Translations under genes and position numbers: made by a program
Part shown: positions 35,763 to 45,707 of the stretch, in pieces
Position numbering within the stretch: position 1 is the first letter of the stretch
Layout: every line of letters starts with the position of its first letter
NCBI GenBank assembly: GCA_022578605.1
Contig: MU394075.1
Span: forward strand, 434,001-498,000
Direction of reading: 5' to 3'
DNA from: Camillea tinctor
Lineage: Eukaryota; Ascomycota; Sordariomycetes; Xylariales; Xylariaceae
DNA: 64,000 nucleotides
Notes under the pieces: model-generated
What the model was told of the DNA's origin: nothing
Seen by the model: the letters and a program-made list of their open reading frames with translations, nothing else
The model's database searches: none

Positions 35763-36947
35763 ATGCTCAAGGCTTTCAATAACGTGACTGCCATATGTCG
35801 TCGCATGCCATTGCCATTCCAATCTTTCGATGGCATACGCTCGCTTACGGTTGATTCCCGAGCAACACGAATGGCGTTCCTCAAAGAAATCTACAAGCCG
35901 TTTGCGAAGATCCAGAAGAACTCGCCGGAGTATATGGAGCTTGCTAGATCTGGCAAGGTTTGGGAAGATTATTTCCACCCTAGTGATAGCCAGCGCTTGG
36001 GTTACAAGGCCCTTCAGCAGGTATACAGATTACTATGTACCCAATACGGTCTGCCTGGAGTGATATACTAATGCTTAAAATAGAAACATAAGGATTGGCT
36101 GGCTCAGATTGACAGATTTAGGGATCTTACGAAGCCCCGAATCGCTGATCTTGCCAAAACTTTGGTACCTGAGTATGCCCATCAATCAGTTTTGATCGAA
36201 AACAACCCTCTGGGACTTGGAGACGCAAGGGTTATTTCCGAACTCCTCGATAAGGAGCTTTTTGCGCACGTTGATATTGCTTCCATTGCTACTGGCAAGC
36301 TCGCCCAGCTTGATCTTCCGCAACTCCACCCCGGCACAAAGGACGGGTCTGCAGTCAACGAGCTCAAAACCCACATCGTGGCATCAAGATGGATTGCCGA
36401 AACCGCTCCTGCTCTATCTGGCACTGCCGGAATGAACGAAACAGAAGTACGACAACTTGCTGCAATGACTGTAAAAGGCATGGCATTAGAAGAAGTATTT
36501 GCCAACTGCGGGAAAGTCCCTCTCGAGGAGTATCGTAACCTACCCGTCCAAGTCAGAGGCAACCCTCTACGTGTATTGCCATATCCCGAGGAAGTCCCAG
36601 CTTGCATGGAAAGGTTTTATAACTGGCGTAACCGAGAACATGCCAACAAGGAAATTCACCCGCTTATCCTCTCCTGTCACATGACGGCGTATTTTGCTCA
36701 CATCCATCCTTTTCTAGATGGAAATGGCCGGACCAGCCGACTAATCATGCAAGATTACATGATGCGGCAAGGCTATTTACCGATTGTGATGTTGAACTTC
36801 GACCGCAATGATTACCTTAGAATGATATCTGATGCTTGGGACGGCAACCCTGGAGAGTTTGTGGCGGCGGTTCTTAAGACTCAATTGGACGAGCTACGAA
36901 CATTGTATTTCCGCGAAAGAGACGGGGGATGGTGTGGTGGGGACTAG
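35763..36947 (+). CDS. Fic/DOC-domain AMP-transferase (AMPylator)
   Basis: Two exons (35763-36020, 36084-36947), 373 residues. The Fic active-site loop is HPFLDGNGRTSR, with the catalytic His near 294. An inhibitory-helix motif of the [ST]xxxE[GN] type, SVLIEN at 121-126, lies N-terminal to the core, as in class II Fic proteins such as human FICD. Its Glu125 would block ATP gamma-phosphate placement. Fic enzymes transfer AMP to Ser, Thr or Tyr hydroxyls; FICD modifies BiP in the ER. No signal peptide or membrane span is obvious here, so the location is open. The intron has GTATAC and AATAG ends with a TACTAATG branch site. Confidence 0.92.
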
Positions 36948-37333
36948 AGAAACCAGAAGCCACCATTCCGTGTGTATATAGATTGCATTGCTTTACAAGT
37001 TTGGGATGGTTTCTTTCTTTTTCATGACGCATCGGCGTTAGTTTACAGTACGGATCAATACATCCCCTTATTGGGTTATTTTTTATATATCTTCTTTACA
37101 AGCAAACGGTATGATGGTTGGGTGTCGTAGACCAGGGACTATAGTCCCTATTCCCTCGCAGTCTCATACACCTGTCGCTAGGGGGTCCTCTCTATCTCCA
37201 GTTCAATAAGTAGATATGGTCTTATAAGCGGTTTGCCTATTCTAACAGTGAGTTGATCTTTATATATACTTCTCTGTGTCAATCACGCGCGCTAATTGCT
37301 GTAACTGCACCTGTATAACCTGACCTAGGGAGT
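36948..37333. other. Convergent spacer, Fic and GFA genes
   Basis: 3' flanks of two convergent genes. No feature beyond AT-rich sequence is seen. Confidence 0.5.
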
Positions 37334-37807
37334 TTACTTCTTCGGCATCATCTCCGGGGGCAGTGTCTCATACGTCTCCCACTCCGGGGGTATCTTCATG
37401 ACCGCCGACCGCACGAAGATATGCTTCGCGCGGGCCCCCCAGTCCAAGCCCTCCACGCACCCCGCCTTGACGCTCACCGTGTCGCGCGCCGTCCCGTCCG
37501 CGTCCACGATCCGGTGCAGCACCCGGCATCCGCACGTCTTGCAGAAATAGCAGTCCAACGACCGCCCCGCCCGGTCTTCCGCCGGCCCCCGCCTGTACAC
37601 CCCCAGTTGGGCCGTCAGCGTGGGTGCTAAAGGGAACAGGCCCTCCGCTGGGTAGATGGCCGACGTGCCGAATGCGGAGCCCGACTGCTTCTGGCAGTCG
37701 TTGCAGTGGCAATGGTAGAGCGTGAGGGGCTTGGCTGTTGGGGTTTGGAAGGAGACGGCGCCGCATTGGCAGCGCACGAGGGGGAGGGGCTCGTTGGGCG
37801 AGGACAT
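37334..37807 (-). CDS. GFA (glutathione-dependent formaldehyde-activating)/CENP-V family protein
   Basis: Single exon, 157 residues, the usual length. Zinc ligands of the Mss4-like fold are visible: CQCGAVSF at 13-20, CHCNDCQKQSGSAFGT at about 33-48, and CKTCGCRVLH near 89-98. Despite the family name, most members have no proven enzyme activity; some fungal ones act on glutathione adducts. Codons are strongly G/C-ending (for example GCGCGCGCCGTCCC tracts), unlike the AT-rich flanks. The gene is convergent with the Fic gene. Confidence 0.92.
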   Translation of the reverse strand: MSSPNEPLPLVRCQCGAVSFQTPTAKPLTLYHCHCNDCQKQSGSAFGTSAIYPAEGLFPLAPTLTAQLGVYRRGPAEDRAGRSLDCYFCKTCGCRVLHRIVDADGTARDTVSVKAGCVEGLDWGARAKHIFVRSAVMKIPPEWETYETLPPEMMPKK

Positions 37808-39338
37808 GGAGTCTTGGTTCTTGGGGAGGAAAGGTGTTTTAGGGGATGGATATGATAAATGGAGGCTTGGGCATTACATATGAAAGGGGGAGTGAAGTAA
37901 GGTGTATTACTAGGACGTGATTGTGGTTATTTAAACTTCCGGTACAAGTCTCGCTGCTGCATATTACTTACTCCCAGGGGAGAGGGGTTCGGCAGTTGGA
38001 GTAGTTATGCGATGGGGCGAGGTGGGCGAGTAAGGTGACCTTTAGACGGATAGGTCATATCCGTTTCGTGTAAAATACCTACTTACGTTAAATTTATCAA
38101 GTGAGTCGTCTCTGGAGATAAATGCCCTTCGAGTATACGTTACAGTAACCTGGGATGCATGTTATTATTTTTAACCATTTTTTTGAACCAAGGGAAAATG
38201 TCAGGATATCTCATTGAGTTAATGCTCTCAGCTAGTTTAGAATTTGGTTCCAATTCGCTTGTTAGGTAGGTTTGTAGTACTTATAGATCCAAGCATAGTT
38301 AAAGGCTTCTCCAAGTGCCTCTTATTAAAAATAGGCATATTTACTTATCTAACCTTAGGGTTCGCATCATTGATGCATCAAGGCTTGCTCTAATGCCTCC
38401 AATTGACGCTCGTAGCCTTTACTTAAGTAGCGCAGAAGATAAATCCATATGATTGGTTGTTGGATCAAGGTTCGGCCGATTTAGGAACTTCAATTAGTGG
38501 GTCTTTCGGTGTATTGAGCACATTGAATTTACTAAGGAATTGAAGGATCTCAATTAATGTTGGTGTTTAATTTGTCTCATAGACTAATTATAGATTATAC
38601 GTCCATTTATACCACTAGTTGGCATGTCAATGAAGCATATCATGAGTCTAAATTGTTCAGCGAGGCTTTTGGAAAAAGGCAACATTACCCTCCGCTCAAC
38701 ATCTATGTCCGATGAGTCTAGAATAGGTAGCATGTGGTTCGAAGAATCAGTAAAAGGAGACACTTCCAAGTTCCTTGCATCAATCACGCGTGCCTATTGC
38801 TGTGGCTTCAATAGACACTTACTCTTTCGTTAGTCTAGGCATTCATCCGGGCTCAGGCTCAGAAACATAGAAAATAAATATATCGGGCATTTACAGGAGT
38901 ATAAGTTGTGTGTATATGTGTCATATTTTATTTCTGTGTGTTGTTTGGGGTTGGTCGTTGCCCCTATTTGATAGACTTCCAGCGATTACTTAGCAATCAA
39001 CTCAAAGGCTCTCTCGTCAACGCAAACCTACCCTTATATCATTCAAACGTCACGAAAGCTTCGTGTTTATGCTAACAAGATAGAGGCTGAAAAGACCCAC
39101 AACTATAGCTTGATGATTCGAACTCTCCTTCCTTATTATTGTCGAAATATGAGGTCATTAATCTGTAATAAGATCATATAAAGTCTCCGATCTCGTTCTC
39201 CCCTCGAGATTCTCTTTGCTGTCAGCCTGGATGGCAATCTCTCTTTTCCTTCTTTCCTATTTCATCCTCCAGTCTTCCTAATTTATGTAAGGTCTGTCAT
39301 CTCCTATCTGACTTTAAAACCTATTGCGCCCTGCCACT
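37808..39338. other. AT-rich spacer
   Basis: About 1.5 kb with no supported gene. Short opposite frames around 38584-38833 are mirror images of each other in the same stretch and are taken as chance. The last 150 bases are C/T-rich and look like the promoter and leader of the MFS gene. Confidence 0.5.
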
Positions 39339-40833
39339 ATGGAAGGAGAAGAGGAAGGTGAAGGTAGCAATCGCCCGTGGGGTCTTTACTGGCGCTCAAA
39401 TACCTCATTCATTCTATCCACCGTAACCGTTGGCATGTTCACAGACCTGTTCCTATACGGCCTCGTCGTACCAGTCCTCCCCTTCATGCTCCGAGATCGA
39501 CTAGCCATTCCTGAAAATGAAATCCAGTCCTACGTTTCGAACCTCCTGGCAGCGTATGCTGGAGCATCCGTCGTCTCCTCGTTGCCTGCAGGCTGGATCG
39601 CCGATAAGTTGGGCTCGCGACAAGCCCCCTTCCTAGGCGGTCTCGGGGCTCTGTTGGCAGCCACGATCATGTTGGCCTTCGGGAGAAAGCTCGTCATCCT
39701 CGTCATAGCTCGGCTGCTCCAGGGTATGAGTGCAGCTGTGGTTTGGACTGTAGGCCTTGCTATGGTTATTGATACCGTAGGCCCGCAGGACATAGGTAAG
39801 GTGATTGGATTAGTACGAACCATGGTGCTCATTCTATGGCTTAGACAGTTCAACTAATAAAACTTCGTAGATTTTCTCCTTTATATCGATAGGGGGGCTC
39901 ATGTCTCCTGTAATCGGCGGTATTCTCTACGAGAAGACCGGGTATGTCGGGGTGTTCGGCATTGCGAGCAGCCTTCTCGGACTCGATTTCCTCATGCGGC
40001 TCGTCGTAATAGAGAAGAAAACCGCTGCCAAGTTCGATAATGATATCCCTAGCAATCCTTGCGACTTCTGGATAAGAGACGAGGGTGTGGACGCTGAGGC
40101 CACGGAGGAGGATGCGCTAGTACCCAAGAGCGATGACAGCACTTACAAATTCCGGGGCGAACAGAGCAAAGCCATTCAGTCTTTGCCAATACTCGCATGT
40201 TTCAAGGATCTCCGGTTCTTAATGACACTCTTGTTAGCTTTTGTCCAAGCTTTGTTACTGAGTGCTTTTGATGCAACTGTTCCTACCGAAGCACAAAGTC
40301 TATTCGACTTCTCTTCATTAGAGGCCGGTCTTTTGTTCATCGCTCTCGATATGCCTTACCTGGTATTAGGACCGCTGTGCGGATGGGCTGTCGACCGCTA
40401 CGGAACGAAATTGATGGCTGTGATGGGGTTCGGCTACATGGCTCCCGCACTGGTAGTCCTTCGTTTGGTGCCTGATGAGCTAGTCTCGGGGACCAGAAAT
40501 GTGGTTTTTTACTGCGCTCTACTAGCTCTGAATGGCATCGGTCTTGCTGCAATCAGTTCACCTAGCATAGTCGAGGCTAGCAGCGTCGTTCAAAGGTACG
40601 AAAAAGCCAATCCTGGTTTCTTTGGAGAAAATGGACCGTATGCTCAATTGTACGGCTTCAACTCCATCTTCTACAACGCAGGTTTGGCCACCGGTCCTAT
40701 TTTAGCTGGGTACCTCAAGGGCTCTCTTGGTTATGGGAATATGAACCTTGTTTTTGCTGTTATATCAGGAATCACGGCTACCTTGTCATTCTTCATCGTT
40801 GGAGGTAAGCGCAAAGTCCCAGCGGGAACGTAG
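39339..40833 (+). CDS. MFS transporter, DHA1/vesicular-amine-transporter-like
   Basis: Two exons (39339-39812, 39871-40833), 478 residues, consistent with 12 spans. The splice joins DIGKVIGL to IFSFISIGGLMSPVIGGILY, restoring the family's conserved span 5 (motif C). The loop after span 2 reads GWIADKLGSRQAP (motif A) and RLLQGMSAAVVWTVGLAMV is span 4. A second motif-A-like GWAVDRYGTK follows in the C-terminal half. A long acidic central loop (about 225-265) links the halves. These transporters export drugs or amines by proton antiport. The ATG at 39339 gives an acidic cytosolic N-terminus. Confidence 0.9.
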
Positions 40834-41665
40834 GGCAGATGTGCTTCGAGCTCTTCGTAGGGGGTTATGGTAATAGACCTATAAGAACTATAGCACATCC
40901 TATATAATGTACATTAACAATGGCTTAACTGCATACCTGCCCATATACCTATGAAATCTGCTTGTTGAACAAACAAAGTAAAGAGAAACAAGCAGGCTCT
41001 GTACCTAGCAAATGTGATAAGCGGAGGTGTAAAAGGGTGAACCACCACATCCTCCATGCGCCAGTCCAAATCATGGCTAACTTAAACTTGAGATATTCCA
41101 GTTCTTTGATAAGTAGCATTCATGAGAAAGCCTCCGCCAAAGTATATACAATACCTAATCATTCATATCTCCTTGCCAATTCTACAAGCCACAGCCGTAC
41201 TTTAATGCTTATATGATGAGAATGGATTCGGCTTTTCCTAAGTTCAGGTCAAGTATACACACTAAATAGGGGGGAGAATACCACACTAATGTACTTCCTA
41301 TGATAACACCATCCTAGTCATGTGCCATTTTTGTACCAAAAACAACTCTAATCGCGCGCTAGGAGTTTTTCTCAACCCTCTCATTGATCAAATGGTATGT
41401 TGCATCGATTCAATTGGCCAGCCTAGGGGGTCTTAGGGGCATAAGCTAGGTTTATATGAGACTATTGAATTGTATATCCCCCTATACCGTAGTTTTATTC
41501 ATGTCGGCTGAGTCCTAACTCTTCCCAATCCATTCTGTAATATTACTATTTTATCTTTGAAATTGATCGAGAATCCTGCCTCTCTCCTCCTCCTAACTCT
41601 TGTTAATAACCCTTATATTTAGTGTATTGGAGGCCTTCTAATCAGCACGTTTCTTGCTCATTACC
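40834..41665. other. Spacer before the NACHT-ankyrin relic
   Basis: AT-rich, no supported gene. The short frame at 40962-41216 lacks coding character. Confidence 0.5.
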
Positions 41666-43140
41666 ATGGCCTTGCTGCTTGTAAGTGCTGCCAAGCTCAA
41701 GCCAGAGATACAGCTTGCCCAAGCGATATCCGAGTTTGAAGCAGACCTTTCTACCACGCAAAAGGCTCTTTTCGATCCTATAGAAGCCAATTCGTCAATT
41801 CACCACCAAGCATTGACGATGTCATGCGACTCACCGCAGAGATAGATTGCGATGTGAAAAGAAAGAACAGAGGCGGACGATGTCTTGGTCCCCGCTTGAC
41901 GAATGTCTTACAAGCCGTTCAGCAGTTTTCAGTTATTGGTGATTTGGTCATAGGCAGGTCACAAAGTTTGATAGCTTGCGGTGTCTGGGCATTAGTTAGG
42001 ATGGTCTTACTTGTATGTCTATTTTTCCTTTCCCGTATGCTTATATCATCATCACCTATTTGCGTTATAGTATCTTCGATACCCAATTATCTACTATGGT
42101 GATCCCGAAAATTTCACCTGGCGTTTTGTCTTCAAAGATCGTTCATTCCGCCTTCGGCTTCTCTAATGCCGTTCAAAACTTGGCTATCAAGGCTTTGCGG
42201 TCTCGACGGCAACCTGACTACAATATTGGCGAAATTCTCATAAAAGAGAGTGGCTGTCTCGGAGGGCATTCGCCTGAACAGATTCATTTCATTAAATACG
42301 CGAGACCGTATTGTCTTTATCATACCTTAAACTCTGTTCCCATGAACGATAAGGCTTTGGAGATGTTGCATATCTTCCTAGAGAAAGATATGATCATCAT
42401 TGATACGAAGGACGACATGAAAAAACTATTTAACCAAGCTATAGTACACGGACATAAAGACTTGACACGGCTGTTGATTCAGAAGTCAACGTATAGTATG
42501 AGTACGACGATATGACACTACTGTATCTAACAGCAACGAGACCCGATATTACCATCCCTTAGCTGTTCATCAGCAGAGGTTCCTCGATTTATAACAAGAC
42601 CCGAGATGAAGAGACATTGCTACGTCTAGCAGTGTTCCATAATAACGCCCCTATAGTTCAGCTACAATGATGCTGATATCGAGGCAAGGAACCTATCTAA
42701 TAAGACACCACTACAAAGAACAGTAAACAATGATATAGATAAAATGCAGGTTCTACTTGATACAATACTGGTGCTACTCGATAGCAGCACTGATGTTCAG
42801 GCTCGAAATCAGCGTGACCAGACATCCATACTCCTAATAGTAACTCTGGACGACAACCACGTCCTAGACATTCTCGGGATGCACAGGTATTCTGCAAGAA
42901 TACCTGTGCAAGAATTGATTAGACTACTATCAGCCTGAACTCGCTCTGCATGACATAATCTCATAGAGCGTAGGAATTGCTTTCCCGTGGTCAAACTGCT
43001 CGATAAAAGTATCGAGGTCATGCTAAGACATAGATGGGATGATATCGTTGCAATGAGCAATCAATGGAAGAGAGTGCGGTTTCGTCAATTTACTCGGTTC
43101 CTCAGACCCTCATACAAGGCTTCAGTATATCAATGACTAG
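41666..43140 (+). pseudogene. Decayed NACHT-ankyrin (fungal NLR-like) gene without NACHT domain
   Basis: The first frame (41666 on) reads SKLKPEI-like sequence and LAQAISEFEADLSTTQKALF, the conserved N-terminal domain of fungal NACHT-ankyrin proteins. The match continues after about 41772 only in another frame, with PPSIDDVMRLTAEID and LGPRLTNVLQAVQQF and IACGVWALVRM, so at least one frameshift is present. An intron-like GTATGT to TTATAG follows at about 42011-42069. Beyond it a separate open frame to 42515, and then broken frames to about 43140, look like ankyrin repeats (for example EARNLSNKTPLQ and VQARNQRDQTS), with stops between. No P-loop/NACHT segment is found between the two parts, so the centre is lost. 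Confidence 0.75.
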
Positions 43141-45110
43141 ATCAGCCAGAATATGGTTATAATCTAGATTCTCATTGCCAGCGGCACGGACATAGTGGCC
43201 GAGGACAATCATCAAACAAAATCTAAGGACTGCGCAGCGGTGCGCAGTCATAAGGAGCCAATGTAGTTACGCTTAGTTGAATTAGAGTGGATGAGAGGTT
43301 AGGCCATATGCCGATGGGTTTACAAAAGTCTAGTATAAAAAGTCCGGATATTGATACGACATTCTAGAATGGCTCTCTAACGTATACGCACGTACAACGA
43401 GCCTACGAAGACGATTCCTATACTAACATAGAAATCGTGAAACGAGGCTCATAGTGAAATGGATGCCAAACAATGCTTAGCACTCATTATAAGCTTGGTA
43501 TGTAAAATATAGTAGGTTAGTATCAAAGCTGAAAACGATCAGTACCCAAAAGGGGACAAGGGGTTTAACCTAGCATGTTTACTTTGGAGACACCCTCCTT
43601 ATACTCATAACTACTATAACTCCTACCCACACACTTCACCCACCCATCTACTCATCCACTCATCCACTCCACTTCTAACCTAGTGTATGATCATGCTAGA
43701 CATACCTATCCCGTCCCGCCCCGCCCCCTCCTGTTAATACTTAGCACGAAAAGAAGAAAAGAAGAACAATACCTACCTATAATACATGAAATTATAGTAG
43801 TCTAACCCGGTTCTAACATGTTTTCTTTGCTTTTTTTTTTTTTACTAAAACCTAGAACGAAATAGAAACTAAACGCGAACCCGAAGCCGGTCCGGTCACG
43901 AAATCACGAAAAAAAAAAAAAAAGGGCACCAACCCCTCCATCCCGCTTCGCTCCCCCTCCACACCCCCCTTTTCGGAGCTCGCCAGGGGGGGAAACCCCT
44001 CCCGTCGGGTAAGGTGAAAACAAGAACAGGAACAGAGCAGGTAAGGGTCGGCATTCGGTATGCGTAAGGGGCGCAGTGTAGTATAGTATAGTATAGTGTA
44101 CTAAAACTCCGAACGAGAGCGTCGGACCGCGTGTCGCATTTTCCGGTGGGGGTGGGAGGACTATAATACCAAATCGCCATAATGACGTAACCTAGGTTAG
44201 ACAAATGTTGTTGCTCGGGTATCTACGCTAATATCTACCTACCCTTAGCTTGGTGTTATAAGTTATATAACCTATATCCATCCGCCCGTTCTATACTACT
44301 ATACATCAAGTGTCTCTACGCGATGGGGCCGCGTTACGGGGCGACGACATATATTACGGGCTACATGTTGACCCAAAAGGAGGGGTTAGGTTAGATTATA
44401 GCTCCTTTTCCCCCTCCTCCCCTCTTTCTCTTCTGATCGATTACTACAGGTTTTCAATACGCACGTATGTATGTATGAATACGTAGGTAATGCACGTACA
44501 TATACCTACCTAGGTGTGCTGCAGCAACGGATGGGTAGGTATACAGGTAGGTTGGATAGGACAAACTGAGAAAACATGTGAAAGTCACTGGCCGACGATA
44601 CATGCCTATTCCTACGATGAAAAAAAAATCCCATTTTCAGTTTCCTTCCAGGAGTCCCAACCATCGACTATCTAATACATATTATACCTAACCTAGGCAC
44701 ATATCCCCTCTTAATCCTCTTACAAACCGACAAGAGCTCCTGATTTGTATACCAACCCTGTCTAAAAAGGAACAAATAAATAAATATAAGCATAATGCAC
44801 ATGTGAACACCTGCCTTGATGTAATAAGCAAATCGATAAACATAATATTTGATGAACCTATAAACTTTTTGTGGGTTTAAGTTTTTTTTTCTTCTTCCCT
44901 TTCCCAAAATCATACCCCTATAATGCACCTCTATATGTACGAAGCTCTACACGGCAAGCGGGATCGACCGTCAGCTGCACCCAAGAAAAAAGATAAATAA
45001 TACTCTACATAACGGATTATATGTATGTATGTATGTATGTATGTAGAATACCTATCTGTTGGCCCAGCTACTTACTTAGTTACAGTATAGTGTAATTTAT
45101 ACTACTGATA
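43141..45110. other. Gene desert, first part
   Basis: No supported gene. Contains poly-A and poly-T runs (43831-43843, 43909-43922), a GTATA tandem (44081-44099), ACCTACCTAGGT tracts (about 44503-44514) and a TATG tetranucleotide repeat (45021-45043). Frames listed here on either strand are low-complexity and not coding. Confidence 0.55.
45021..45043 (+). repeat. (TATG)n microsatellite
   Basis: About six uninterrupted TATG units, 65 bases upstream of the MITE. Confidence 0.85.
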
Positions 45111-45359
45111 CACTCGTTTCGAAACGAGCTGTCGCCCCCCACATTTTTTTTACTCACACACACACAACTTTTTTGAATTAACATCACTTTGTTCACTTTT
45201 TATTATTTTTTAACATAACTTCGCAACAACATAGCTATACACAAAAACCCATATATTAAAATGAAGCTTTTTTTATTGCGAATATAATGATATAAATATT
45301 TTTAAACTAGCTTAAATATTCATATAAATGCAAGTAATTATGTTATATTTTTTATAATA
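45111..45359 (+). repeat. Left terminal inverted repeat of the MITE
   Basis: Pairs with 45471-45707. It includes a CACACACACA run that matches GTGTGTGTGT in the right arm. Confidence 0.88.
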
Positions 45360-45470
45360 ACTACATTTTGTTGTTGATTACCCCGCATAACATTTATATT
45401 ACCCCGCTATAAAAGCGTTTCTTTGCCAACCATAAAACATTTACGTAATGTAAACAAATAAACTACAGCA

Positions 45471-45707
45471 ATTATAAGAAATATAGCATAATTACTTGTA
45501 TTTATATCAATATTAAAGCTAGTTTAAAAATATTTATATCATTATATTCGCAATAAAAAAAGCTTCATTTTGATATATGGGTTTTTGTGTATAGCTATGT
45601 TGTTGCGAAATTATGTTAAAAAATGATAAAAAGTGATGTTAATGAAAAAGTGTGTGTGTGTGAGTAGAAAAAAATATGGGGGGCGACAGCTCGTTTCGAA
45701 ACGAGTG
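45471..45707 (-). repeat. Right terminal inverted repeat of the MITE
   Basis: Inverse copy of the left arm, about 12 bases shorter, mainly because the left arm carries an extra GTTCACTTT-like segment near 45191. Confidence 0.88.

Larger units (their letters stand above)
45111..45707. mobile_element. 597-bp foldback MITE, TA target duplication (Tc1/mariner-type)
   Basis: The element starts CACTCGTTTCGAAACGAG and ends with the inverse, and is flanked on both sides by TA (45109-45110 and 45708-45709). The terminal inverted repeats are very long: about 45111-45359 and 45471-45707, nearly identical apart from a few substitutions and a short insertion. They leave a centre of about 111 bp with two TTACCCCGC-type copies. 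No transposase frame is present. The TA duplication points to mobilisation by a Tc1/mariner/Fot1-type transposase elsewhere in the genome. The outermost 16 bases, CTCGTTTCGAAACGAG, are themselves a perfect palindrome. Confidence 0.9.
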
